NCBI GenBank assembly: GCA_033439765.1
Contig: JAULSN010000001.1
Span: 8,742,001-8,806,000 of the forward strand
Source: Lasiosphaeria ovina
Taxonomy: Eukaryota; Ascomycota; Sordariomycetes; Sordariales; Lasiosphaeriaceae
Length of the DNA stretch: 64,000 bases
Reading direction: 5' to 3'
Part shown: positions 41,378 through 52,781 of the stretch, one piece after another
Numbering within the stretch: position 1 is the first letter of the stretch
Layout: the number at the start of each line of letters is the position of its first letter
Program-made: the position numbers and the translations under genes
The notes under the pieces: model-generated
What the model saw: only the letters and a program-made list of their open reading frames with translations
Told to the model about the DNA's origin: nothing
Database searches by the model: none

Positions 41378-43349
41378 ATGTCTGCTGCCGACATTGACAA
41401 GGGAAATAGCACGTTTGTTGCCGCCCCCGGCAAGGATTCGGATCTATCCCCAGCGGATGAGGCTCAACACCCCGCACCGGCCTTGTCCGACGAAAAGTCC
41501 CCTGGAGTTCGTCGCGTCGAGGCCCTGTACTCAATCCTGACCCTCCAGGATCGTATCTTCATCTTCATCGGCGTTTTTATCATTGCCAGCGCGTATGGGC
41601 TTGACGGTCTCCTCCGCAATGCATACCAAAATTACGCTACCGCCTCTTTCTCCCAGCACTCTCTGATCTCGACCGTTCTCGTCCTTCGCTCCGTTATTGC
41701 CGCCGCGGCTCAGCCCACTTCTGCTAGGCTCGCCGATATCTTCGGTCGTCTCCAGCTCGTCTGTCTTGCTGTCGTCTTCTACGTACTCGGCACCATCGTC
41801 GAGGCAGTATCCAACAATGTCGAGACGTTCGCCGCTGGGGTTCTTATTTACCAGGTCGGTTACACCATGATCATCTTGCTTGTCGAGGTCATTATCGCCG
41901 ATATCACGTCAACCCGCGAACGTTTGCTGTACAGCTTTATCCCCAACGCCCCCTTCCTGGTCTTAGTCTGGGTTAGCGGTAATGTCTCAGAGGGTATGTC
42001 TAATCACCGCCCTTCGATCCCCTTGTTGGTCATTCATGGCCGTTTCGGAGGTCTCAGGCGGGAAAACCCACGACTGAGACATTCCGTTACCGACTCTTTG
42101 CCTTCAGAGGTGAAGAATTAACTGACTTTTCTCACCAGCCGCACTCAACATTACCGATTGGCGCTGGGGTATTGGCATGTGGGGCATTATTTTCCCCGTC
42201 TGCGCCATACCTCTGATCGTCACCTTATTCTATGCTGGCCGCCGTAGAGACACGCACCCTATCAAAAGTTTGACATGGGCTCTCTCCCTTTCCTACCTAT
42301 TTTGGCGCCTCGACGTGATCGGTATCATCCTCATGATTGCTGGGTTTGCGCTTATATTGGTGCCCATGACGATCGCGGGCGGCACCAAGGCCACTTCCGA
42401 GGCTTGGGAAGCTCCTCACGTCATAGCACCCCTGATAATCGGTCTCATCTTCGCTATCCCAGCCTTTATCTGCTGGCAACTTTATACCCCACGGCCGCTC
42501 GTGCCGTTGAAGCTCATCAAAACCCGCGCTGTCTGGGCCGCATTTGGCATCGCGCTGATGCTCACCTGGGCATATAACATGCAAGCCGACTACTTGTATA
42601 CGGTCCTCGTTGTTGCTTTTGACTTTGACATCGTCATGGCAACACGGATAACTGCGCTTTACACCTTTTGCAGCGTCTTCACCGGCGCTATCCTTGGGTA
42701 TGTGGTCTACAGGCACGTTTACCGGCTAAAGATCTTCATCGTCATCGGTACTGTCTTCTACATGGTCGCATTTGGTCTCCTTATTAGGTACCGCGGCGAT
42801 GCCGACCGTGACAGCCGCGCTGGTGTTATTGGCGCTCAGGTTATCCTTGGCGTCGCCGGCGGTATGTTTGCTTATCCGACCATGGCCTCCCTCCAGGCCT
42901 ACTTACCGCATGAACAACTCGCCGTTATAACGGGCCTCTTCCTCGCGACCTACAACATTGGAGCCGCGTTTGGTGGCGCCGTGTCGGGCGCCATCTGGAC
43001 TCATGTCATGCCTAACGAGCTTCAGTCACGACTGGCTAAGTTTGGGGATAATGCCACCTTGGCAGCTTCGGCATACAATGATCCTTTGAGCTTCGCGAAG
43101 CTGTATCCCGTCAGCACACCCGAGCGCCAAGCCCTAATCGACTCGATCAAGCAGACCCAGTGGCTACTCACCATCGCTGGTATTTGCCTATGCTTGCCGC
43201 TGATCGCCTTCTCATTCGCTTTGCCCGATCCGAAACTGAACAACGACCAGACGCTAGCTGGCGATGGCGCGCAGCCTAGCCCCCCTGCTCGGATAGAAGG
43301 AGAAGTTTCACCTGCGCCTAGTGGACCAGCCGAGCTGCGTACCTTATGA
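41378..43349 (+). CDS. Major facilitator transporter, siderophore-iron type
   Basis: Exons 41378-41993 and 42139-43349 (145-nt intron, donor GTATGT, acceptor ACCAG) give 608 residues. An in-frame ATG at 41345 would add 11 residues. The cytosolic N-terminus is followed by about 12-14 hydrophobic segments starting at IFIFIGVFIIASAYGLDGLL. Features of fungal siderophore transporters are seen: SARLADIFGRLQLV, ITDWRWGIGMW, RLDVIGIILMIAGFALILVP followed by the W..P..IAP..IG segment, and YNIGAAFGGAVSGAIW late in the protein. The family imports ferric siderophores by proton symport at the plasma membrane or vesicles. The substrate cannot be told. It directly follows the DNA element and appears intact. 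Confidence 0.85.
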
Positions 43350-44266
43350 TGCCGCAGTACTACATGTAGGCTAGCTGGCTACCATGGAGGAGTATGTCTC
43401 TGTGCGTTGGAACATTCCATGGTTTAGGATATGGATCAATCTATGTACATCTGCCCGGTTTATTGATGGCCACGATATAAGTAGTAGCGTTGAGATATTA
43501 TGTTTAATTGGCTTGAGTATATATACACGAGGATAATGTTTAAAGCCTGGATTGAGCTGCCCTTTTCTTGATGACCCTCTAGTCCCCCGTCTTCAGATAT
43601 ACGCTATTTGCTCTAAAGTCGTCAACAATAAGCCAGTCTTCAAAGACAACCAGACGTACAAATCAAGGTGTCGCTTACTATTACTTTCGGTGCATGTAGT
43701 TATCTACTTTCACCTTCCGCGAGACTACATGTACCCGTTTGATTTTGTGATGGAACGCGGTATTGATGCAATATTACATGGACAGGTACTGCGTTTCGTC
43801 GGCTGCTCAAGCTCAAGGCGCTTGAATGAGGGCTCCGGCCATGCAGAACGAGCGTTATGGCTTGCCGGTCTTTCGAGTATGTCAACCGGAATTTGAGGAA
43901 AGGTGATGGTGCCAGTGAAAAGCTGAGAACCACCCCCAGCTCCGCAAGAAGTCTCTCCGCTCAGCACAGGTCCGACAGCTGTGGACACCTCGCACAGTTT
44001 GCATGGACAGGGTAAACAGAAGTCGTATTATAGTTGGCTGAATGGCAGAGGCCAGGTTTTGGGACTGCCAGTCCGTGCTTTGTCTGCCACCACCACCACC
44101 ACCACCACTACCTCCTTCAACACCTAGCCGCGCTTTCCTTCACTCAAACGACAGAGAAAAAAAAACCTGCCATTTAACACCGTCTCTAATCCTGTCAGAA
44201 ACATTGCACTCTTAGATGTGATGGATTTGATGGGGTTGCAACTACTTAATTGTATTGCTTGTGTTC

Positions 44267-44291
44267 GGCTCTCTGGCTTCGCCAGAGAGCC
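44267..44291. repeat. Perfect 11-bp hairpin, TTC loop
   Basis: GGCTCTCTGGC and GCCAGAGAGCC flank TTC. Confidence 0.8.
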
Positions 44292-44972
44292 CCTATTATA
44301 GTACTGCGCGGTGGCAACAGTGGTGGTAAATGGTAGCCATGGCCAGCTGAACTGACTACGTCAGCTCAGCTTCAATGGGTTTATTTTCAGCTCGCCTGGC
44401 CACACCTCCTTTCTGACAAAACCCTATAGTGGCTGAATTGCCGGGAAGGTGGTGAGTAATTGCTTCTGGTCGGTGCCTCCGTACACGATTCGCACTAACA
44501 TCCTCTACCTTATTACAAGCGGGCCGAGTGTCGAGTGAGACGACCCACTTGGGGACGACTGGTGCATTGCGACGGCACTGCCGACTGACCCTGGACAAAG
44601 CCGCTGTGTTCACGACAGTACAGGCGACGACAGCTAAGTGTTAAGGCTCTGACCTAAAAACCCTGTTGTGTGGTGGTGTTTAGATTTTAGTGTCACAAAC
44701 CCAGGACTCAGAGCCGTTCTAGTGCGGGAGCAGCAGAAAAAGAGAGCGCGGTGCCATTCGTTCTGCGATCTGCAGACGATAGTGAACTGACTCCCCATGG
44801 GTGGATACCGAAAGCATTGGACGCTTACCGTAGGGGGTTATAAGGGAGTTTAAGATACCCCTATATTTCGATTGGGAATGATGTATTCAACTTGAAAGAG
44901 AGTACTTAGCTAAGAAACCTCTTGTTGCTGTGTAGGCCTCGTAGGCCTATAAATATAGTGCCAACAGAGGGT

Positions 44973-44997
44973 GTTATAGTGGCGAAGCCACTGTAAC
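44973..44997. repeat. 11-bp hairpin, GAA loop
   Basis: GTTATAGTGGC and GCCACTGTAAC flank GAA, with one wobble pair. Confidence 0.75.
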
Positions 44998-45080
44998 AGC
45001 GCGCTGCGGAAGTGATGTGATATGGTAGAAGTGGCTGCGGCACTTAGATACAACAGAGTGCTGAGGGAAGCAACACAGGC

Positions 45081-45107
45081 ACTATAGTGGCCGAAGGCTA
45101 CTATAAT
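45081..45107. repeat. 12-bp hairpin, GAA loop
   Basis: ACTATAGTGGCC and GGCTACTATAAT flank GAA, with two wobble or mismatch positions. It is related to the hairpin at 44973. Confidence 0.7.
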
Positions 45108-46054
45108 CCAGAAGATCCTGAAGGAGAAGAACTGTAGTCTGATTGACTGCTTAGTGACTTGCTTGAGAAAGGAGCTATTTACAGCGGAAGAAGGCCTGCA
45201 TTTATAGGCGTTCGCAGGCTTCCAGAGCCTTCTGTGGAACAGGCCGTGTCAGAAACGATTGCACACTGGAAAACTGTAGGTTGCAACTGCTTGATTGAAT
45301 TACTTCTGTTGGTTCTGGCTTGCAGCTAGAACCCCTTCTTATAGACTTATTTGCAAGGCTCGGCCTTCGTCATTGTGGTGGCTCAAGCTTACTGGCGTTC
45401 TGGCAGTGCCATGCATCCAGTCAGCCACACTGCTTAGGAGCCCAGGGGCCCCTGAGTCCGGCGCGTTCCGGCCTCTTATCTTAGTTACTTCCGCCACTCG
45501 CGTGTTGGCAGACGCCCTCACTCGTCTCCGCTGTCTCTCGGGTGACATCCACTACTTCCATGTCAAGCTCCGGGCAACAGGCCATGTTCATTACTTATAT
45601 GGGAACGATAACCCAAAACGGGTGGTGCCTGCCACGCCCTCTATGGCTCAAGCTCGGAGGAGATTTTGATGATCATCCCGGAATCTTCTTTTCACGGGAC
45701 CAATGAGTTTCAGCGACGTGTGTTGTTAAATCATTCTATCTACAGTATTCTACAGTGACACTTGAGAAAGTCTGGACTCCATCTCCCTGTCATTTTCTCA
45801 GCGACGATCGCAATTGCGATTGCCAATTTTTCAAAATACCACGTAAATGACATGAATCCAAGGCTTGTTACTTTGCTATAAGAACAAGATTGGAATATCA
45901 AGCTATCCAGTCATCCAGTCATCCAGTCGTGATTTCGGTACCCATAATAACAGAAATGGAAAGAAAAGAAGAGAGAAAAAGGAACGGAAAGGAAAGGAAA
46001 GGAAAACAAAGGAAATGGGAGGGATTGAAGGGAAATGAAAGGGTTCGTGACAAC

Positions 46055-47151
46055 TCAATCACTCTCCTCCTTCACCTTCACCTTCACCGTCATTTTCGCT
46101 CTACCAACGCCCAAATGGACACCCAGCGCAGCAAAGTGGAGTGTGGCAGAGCTGCTCTCCTGCGTGCTGCTCCAAGCGCCCTCGAAGTGATACAGCTCTC
46201 CGTCCGACTCCGTGCACAGAATCGCGGTTCCCTCTACCTCGGACCAAGAGACGTGCTCGAGCCAGTCTTGCACAACCAGTTTGACTGTGAACTCAGCCTC
46301 GTTATCGATTTCGCCCGTGGTCGAGGACTCGAGGCTGACGGTAACTGTGGGTTCCTCTTCAGCGGCGTGACTTTCCAGATGGCGGTGGAGCGCCGCGGCA
46401 AGGGGGAAAATCGGGCATTCTATGGCAGGCTTGACGACCTCTTCTTTGTTTGAGTGTTCCAAAACTAATTGTTTCAACAGATAAAAACATGTCAGCAAGT
46501 GCCGGCCAAGGAGAAAAGAGAATGGAATGAGGACCAGAAACAGAATATGCTATGGAAATATTGAGAGAAAAAAAGAAAGAAAAAAGAAAATCCGACATAT
46601 CGTGAAAAATAAAGAGAAGGAACGAAGACTGAAAATTGGATCGTCAGGTGCAATTAATTACCTTGCGGGCCTTTAAACCGGGGACCCACGCTGACGCTCG
46701 ACACGATATTCTCCCAAACCCACGTCACGCCAACCGGGCTCTGCAGCGCCATCTGGCCGAGCTGGACGCTCGGCCTCGCCGTTACCTTGTCAATCTCGGA
46801 TGATATTTGCTGCAGGCCCAATTCGAAAGCCCTGACAGCTGCGCCGTGGCTGTCGTATTTTTGAAATTGTATCTTGATGGGAAAGAAGTCGTCACCGGCA
46901 GCCGTGATGTCGTGTGTAACGGTGCCCACTATTCCGCCGCCCGTATTTGCAGCGTCTCCGCTGACCGAGCCCGTGGTCCTGAACTGCAACTTGTCCACGT
47001 CTTCCACGAACCATGACAGCCGCGATGCTAGTGAACTGAATACGAGAGGCGCGATAGTGACCTTGTCCACGTGGGCGGCGCTGTACTTGCGGGCGGGCGC
47101 ATTGTTTTCATACTGGGCATTCTGAAACGCAACCTTGGCTGGGCCAGACAT
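46055..47151 (-). CDS. Gene C: unknown protein, paralogue of gene D
   Basis: Exons 47151-46662 and 46464-46055 join in phase 1 (donor CAAG|GTAATT, branch GCTGAC, acceptor ATTAG), giving 299 residues. The intron position and phase equal those of gene D. Exon 1 has a beta-rich domain with KYDSHGAAVRAFELGL, LGQMALQSPVGVTWVWENIV. Exon 2 has a second beta-rich domain ending LGVHLGVGRAKMTVKVKVKE. There is no signal peptide and no membrane segment. Gene D matches both parts (KYDSHPKAINGF, LGQMALMNDHKVVWVWEDLV, LGYHLGIGKARITVEILKE). I cannot place it in a named family. Its partner and function are unknown. Confidence 0.72.
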
Positions 47152-48472
47152 ATTTGCAATTGTGCTGAAGAGAGAAGGACAATGGTGTGTTCGTGTTGTG
47201 TTGACGAGGCAAGAGAAGAGTGAGACGCAGTTGCGGGGAATTGGGAGCTAGAAAGGGAAAAGATGTTGACCCCTTCTAGGTCTAGAGGCTGACTCATACA
47301 AACCCCACCAGCCGCCAAGGCGCTTACCTTGCGGACATTCCTGTGGTCTGTCAAAATGGCCTGACGCAGCATGACCTGGTACATAAGCAAGAGCAAGACA
47401 GGGCAGGTTTTTTGAGGGGAAATTGATTCCAACTTTCATCTCGCACCACCTCTCGACTGTCACTCACCCACCCCCTTTTTACACTCGAATCCCCGTTTGC
47501 GCGTAAGCGAGATACTGCCAAGCCACGTTTTCGACGCTCTCTCCAAACTGAACGAAACCGCAACTTAAACTTCTCAAATTATGACATGCCGGTATAGTCA
47601 CTCTCTATCTCTGGAGCCTTGCCTTGTTTCTTTCCATGTGGAAGTGGCATTTTTGGCCATAAAACAGCAAAATTCCAAGCTATGCTGAGGGGACCCCTGT
47701 CCGTAGTATCGCGCTAACAAGCAAACAGGAGATATGATTATGTACTGTACCCCCTGCCAGAGTCCAAAAGGGCCCCGCGCCAACGACTTGTCATGTGACG
47801 GGCTCGGAGAACCGCTCATTGCATACATAGTAGTCTCGTCCTTGAAATTTCCATTTCGCCAGCTTTCATCGCACTCCAATCGATGAACAATTGTTGGTGA
47901 AGCACGGATAATATTTCATAAACAATCAGGCCTGGAATGAATGTTAATTATAGCAGCAAAGAGAAAAGGAATCCCGAACAATGGGTGAAGCAGCAATTCT
48001 CCTATAAGCGAAAGCCGAAGAAGGTCAACTATTGTGTGCGGGTGTAATTATGAGGTGTTTCCATGATTTTAGTAGAAAGCACCTCTTCGAGCTCCCAGAC
48101 AAAGTGGCAGGTCAGCAGGCAGACGAGTGAGTTAATTAGCTATCCATTCCCAGCATGGGCAGCCCAGCTTCATTCCCGCTATCTCTCCCCCTCTCTCCCG
48201 CGCGCGCGCAAGTTTTGTGATTATTTGACATGGACTACGTCTACGTGAATCCCGAAACGACTTTTTTCTTTTTTTTTTCGCACATGTCCCCGACACACAA
48301 AAAAAAGAAAGACAAGAAAAGAAAAAATAAGCTCCCGCAATTTCAGAACCACCTAGGAATCCAGCACGTCAGTGGCCTAAAAAAGAAATGATGTAATGTG
48401 GTTCAAAACTCGGTGGGAGCCAGCCGTGAGAAGAAGAACCCCCACCCTTGGGTTTGATAATAGAGTGTACTA
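47152..48472. other. Spacer between genes C and D
   Basis: It contains the gene C upstream region. Pyrimidine/purine tracts occur at 48265-48330. No gene is seen. Confidence 0.45.
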
Positions 48473-49598
48473 TTATTCCTTGAGGATCTCCACTGTTATG
48501 CGGGCTTTGCCGATACCCAGATGGTAGCCCAGCACCGAAATGTCCAAGTTGGTCTTTCTAGAGATCTTGTCGTCTTCGTTCCAGGCGGATTCGAATCTAA
48601 TCAGTGGGGCTGTCTGCCCCAAGAGCACAAAAGCTTTGGTATTGTCAAAAAGGACTTCCATGTCGCTCTTTTTGAACCATTCTGGTGTGTCGATGGTGAC
48701 GTGAAATTCTTCGCCATTATGGACGTGAAAAGTCGACGGCTTGCCGGTAACAGCTTCCAGCCCTGTCGTCGTGAACGCGACTGCGACCTTAGGGGCAGCC
48801 GTCACTTTCTCTCTTTCCAGGTGCTCCCTGAGCTTCAAAGCTAGAGGCATGACAACACACTCAACCGTCTTGGGGGCTTTGTCATGCTCCGACGATGGGT
48901 GTGTAATACCAGAGCTTAGGGCGGCCTTGGCGGGGGGCCCTGTGCTAGATTGTGATCCTGGGGGGGGGATCTGGGAGGCGGTTTTGTTATCTGTAAAATT
49001 GGTAGGTAAGGTAAGTTAGTCACAGTAAAAGAAACAAATAGTTTATAGAAGGAGGAAGGGGAAGGGGAATGGAAAAGGCACAGGGAAGTCAAAATACGCG
49101 GGGGCGCGGTTGTACAGTACCTCTGGTGGCCGCGGTTGAGTTTTTGCTTGCGACTATTTCCACAACGAGATCCTCCCACACCCAAACGACCTTGTGATCA
49201 TTCATCAATGCCATCTGGCCAAGTATAATGCCGCCTTCCGGCCTCACCATATTTATTTGTGGCGATTCCTGTTGGTTTTGCGACAGGAATTGGTCAAATC
49301 CGTTAATAGCTTTCGGGTGGCTGTCATACTTCGTGATATTTATTCCGACGCCGCCACTTATGGTGAGGCCCGTGATTGTATGCTTGACGTAGGCTAGCGA
49401 ACCGTCCTTCGCACCCGCTGTGATGCTGCTCTCGCCGTTAACCGATACCTTACCCGCACCGCCACTGCCGAAGTGTGGTTTCATTGATGCTAGCACAAGA
49501 GGTTTGATGGAATCAGGATCTAGGTGACTGGCAGTGAAACAACCACGTTGATTGCCGGCATCGCCCGAGAACTTGGCCTTTTCTGAATATTTCGTCAT
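48473..49598 (-). CDS. Gene D: unknown protein, paralogue of gene C
   Basis: Exons 49598-49121 and 48990-48473 join in phase 1 (donor AGAG|GTACTG, branch GACTAAC, acceptor TTACAG), giving 331 residues. The N-terminal domain contains KYDSHPKAINGF, GGIILGQMAL and VVWVWEDLVVEIV. A Pro/Ser-rich linker of about 35 residues (absent from gene C) leads to a C-terminal beta-rich domain with GEEFHVTIDTPEWF and LGYHLGIGKARITV. Divergence from gene C is high outside these motifs, so the duplication is old. It is divergent from gene E across 1.28 kb. Function unknown. Confidence 0.72.
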
Positions 49599-50874
49599 GG
49601 TTGCGGGTGGGCAGGTGGAAGTGAGAGTGAAGGTGAGAGGAGGAATAAGAATGAGAATGAGAGTGAAAATGAGATATGAGAACGAGAATGAGAATAAGAG
49701 TGTGCGGCTGTGCTCTCGAGTGTGTAATTATCTTTTTCTGTTCTTGTTCACGAAGGGGCAAGGCGGGTATTATACGTGGCAGAACCCATGATATCGAGGA
49801 GGCTCGCGCCAACTCGAACAAGCTCGGGCCTGGCCTTTGGCCTGGCCTCTGGCCTGGCCCATTCTCACCCACGAGAGTATTAACAGTAAGGAGCCTGGGG
49901 AGTGAAGACATTGGGCCCCTGTCCACGGCACGGTTGAGGAATATCTGACTATTTTTACACCAGCTCAAGCTCAAGCTCAAGCGGCGCTGCGCCGCCGCCC
50001 GATGAAACGTCTCACCAAGTCATTTGTCGCTTTTGCAGACAAGCGCCAGGCGATTAAGGGCTGAGGGTGGAGTGTAGGACCCCCCGCCTCTCTCCCGGAT
50101 CCACGTTGGGGCACGGAATAATTAGGCTACTTCGTACTCTGTAGTACCTACTTCTTTGGGACTGGGATCTGGCTTGGCGTTTGGAGTTGGAACTTGGCTA
50201 TGGCGAGTGCGGCGCGCTAGCGCGGCTGTCTGACGCTGACAACTATCACGCGAGGCGGCGAGACGTTCTGTCGCTAATAATAAAAATCGGAACGCGGCGC
50301 ATCCAGCGACATTGTTTCTAACTCGTGTGGTGCCGGGCAGCGGGGCCCCCGCACCACCATTTACGACCTCCTTCCCCCCAGGAAGGAAACAGGAAAACAA
50401 GAAGGAGCAAAGGCAAGACAGCAGGTAAGTTGAAAAACGAAAAGAAAAAAAGCGGAATTGAAAGCAAAGACACTACGACACACCAATTCCAAAATCATAC
50501 CACCCACCCCCCCACTCCCAAACCCAAACAGCCAGCCAAGTGGGTGGCCATTGACTAATTAAGTCGTTCCCGCAACTTGTAACTTGAGGTGAATTAGGTA
50601 TATATAAACCGCTCGGAAGAGATCGTCCCTGGCAGTCCGGTTTCTCCATCAAGCCATCAAGCCCTCGACCCCATTCGCTTCTCATCTAATTAAGCCAGGG
50701 CTGGTTTCCCGCTCCACCTCTCCTGTTGCAGACATCCTCTATAATCCCTCCCGCACTCAATCCTTTTCAATTTCAATTTCGCTGGATCCTAGCCTTCGCC
50801 AGCCCTGCTTGCAGACTTTCGAATCTCGTACTACTCCGTCACCATAACTTGCGACTTACACGTCGACTGGACCA
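49599..50874. promoter_or_regulatory. Divergent intergenic region between genes D and E
   Basis: It contains a long purine-rich tract (about 49610-49705, GAGAATGAGA-like) near the gene D start and a pyrimidine-rich leader before gene E with TATATAAA near 50600. No gene is seen. Confidence 0.45.
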
Positions 50875-52781
50875 ATGGCAGCCGCAGGACCGTCCGCCTC
50901 GGCCCCTCTCGTTGTCATTCCGTCCCCACTTGTCATCCATCGTATCAAGAGAGCAGTGGGCCATGTAAATAACTGCCATATCAGAAAGGGTTTCCCCGGC
51001 GAGGTCACCGTCACGCAAAATATCATTTACGGGGCCACTCTGGCAACTCGACGACCACTACGTCAATGCGCCTTCCTCTATGACAAGGACTTGATTCCCC
51101 TGGTCGTGACGATCAAGTACGCTTTCAGGGCCACGACCACCGCAGCCCCTGCCCCGGCCACAGGCACAGCGGCAAAAGGCACCCCTGGCAGTGCCTCCGC
51201 CACAGAGGTAAAAGGCACCCCCACAGCGGCAAAAGGCACCTCAAACCCCCCTACCAGTGCCAGTGCCCCCACCACAGAGGTAAAAGGCACCCCCACAGCG
51301 GCAAAAGGCACCTCAAACCCCCCTACCAGTGCCAGTGCCCCCACCACAGAGGTAAAAGGCACCGCCACAGCGGCAAAAGGCACCCCGGCCGCAGCCCATG
51401 CCCCCGCCACAGAGGTAAAAGGCAGCACGGCAGCCGCTGCCCCCCCCACAGAGGTAAAAGCCGGGGGCACGGTAGCCGCTCCTGCCCCGGCGCCGTCGCA
51501 TCCTGGCGGGTCGGCAACAGAAGCAGCCCCCCACATGTATCGGCTCAAGTGCACTCAGCAGGTCCCGGCTGGACAGCGTGCGTTTGAGATTATCAGCAAG
51601 CCCTTCTCTGTCGACAACGCGACAGGAGCCCAGATGGAGAAAACAGTCAAGGACTTTGAAGACGTCAACGGGGCCACCAAGGTTCCCGCCTGCCCATTCA
51701 GAGCCAATGGCGATTTCAAATGGTCGCTGGTGAACGACGACCCGGCTCACACCCCGGTTAGCAACGCCGGTACCGAAACCATGCCCATGGACTTTTTCTT
51801 CATGATGGGCGATAACGACGTGCCGGGAACTACCGAACTTAGAAAGTTCCACTTCGAGCTCATCGAACGCGCCTATCCGCCGTATACCCTCGTTGCCGGC
51901 GCTGCGTGGAACACTGTCAAGCCCCGAGTTGTTCAAAATGTCGTCGAGAAGCTCTGGCAGCTTGGCAGTCCGCGGGGAGGGTCCCAGGCCATGTACTACG
52001 ATTCGCGTATCGGCGTTGGAGGCGATAGGCACCATCTGAACGGCGCCAATCTTGACCTCAGGAGCTTCTTTGGCCCCGGTGATAATAAAATGGTAAACTG
52101 CTTCGACCTGGCAGCTGTATTGATGATGCTTCTCAGGTCTCTCGGGAAAATGCCAGACGGCACAAGCGTAAGTAAACAGACCCCCTCTCAGAAAAGAAAA
52201 AAGAAAAGAAAAAAAAACAAAAAGAAAAACCCGCGCTGACAAGATATTACCACTTGCGTCAAACTAGGTAATAACAAACGCCAGATGCGTGTGGGATTAC
52301 CCGTGGGGTTACATAAACGAGGGCCCGTTATTTGGCCAGGCCGGCACACATGCCCACAGGTGTAACAACCCGTTCTGGGCTGACCTTGATTTTAATATTC
52401 ACTCCCAACCCCTTCTTCCCCCCAACGACGCCGCCAGAACGCCGTTCAGCTGCCACTGCTATGTTTTGTTCGACCTGGCGCCTGGTGAAGTGCATGTCGT
52501 CGATGCTTGCCATGCGCTCAGTGATCCTACCGATCACACCGAGTTCCCTCGACCTCTCCTCGCCGACGGTAGCCAGCAGGTTCTCGCCTTTAGGGCTGCC
52601 AACATTGACCACACAAGGCCATTTGAGGCTCATCTAACAATAGCGCAAACGCGTATGTTCTATTGCCCAACAACCTTTCTTCTTCTTTTTCCCTTCCTCG
52701 CCCCCCTTCTTTCTGATCAAAAAAGTGCTAACCATTCGAACCAACTATTTAGCAAGCATAGTGTCTGGTGTCATCAACTAG
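50875..52781 (+). CDS. Gene E: transglutaminase-like protein with Cys-His-Asp triad
   Basis: Exons 50875-52167, 52268-52652 and 52753-52781 (donors GTAAGT and GTATGT) give 568 residues. The N-terminal beta-rich segment (to about residue 85) and its apparent continuation (YRLKCTQQVPAGQRAFEIIS) are separated by about 135 residues of Ala/Thr/Pro/Lys repeats. The C-terminal half has Cys409 in MVNCFDLAAVLMMLLRSLG, His494 in FSCHCYVLFDL and Asp510 in VHVVDACH. That is the order and spacing of the transglutaminase/papain-like fold, which cleaves or cross-links amide bonds. The 29-nt last exon is the weakest part, and without it the frame could read on past 52652. There is no signal peptide. Substrate unknown. 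The neighbouring genes C and D may be functional partners. Confidence 0.7.
51202..51345 (+). repeat. Two tandem 72-bp repeats in gene E
   Basis: The identical units 51202-51273 and 51274-51345 each encode 24 residues (TEVKGTPTAAKG followed by TSNPPTSASAPT). Shorter derived units extend on both sides to about 51470. Confidence 0.85.

Larger units (their letters stand above)
43350..46054. other. Repeat-rich non-coding region
   Basis: It holds a CAC microsatellite (44087-44108) and small hairpins (44267-44291, 44973-44997, 45081-45107). A block matching the inverted GCTTCCCTCAG motif of the dispersed repeats lies near 45061. Frames such as 45295-45669 have no family resemblance. No gene is supported. 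Confidence 0.5.

Noticed and set aside
45295..45669. Open frame on plus at 45295-45669
   Set aside because: No family resemblance, and it lies in hairpin- and repeat-rich DNA.
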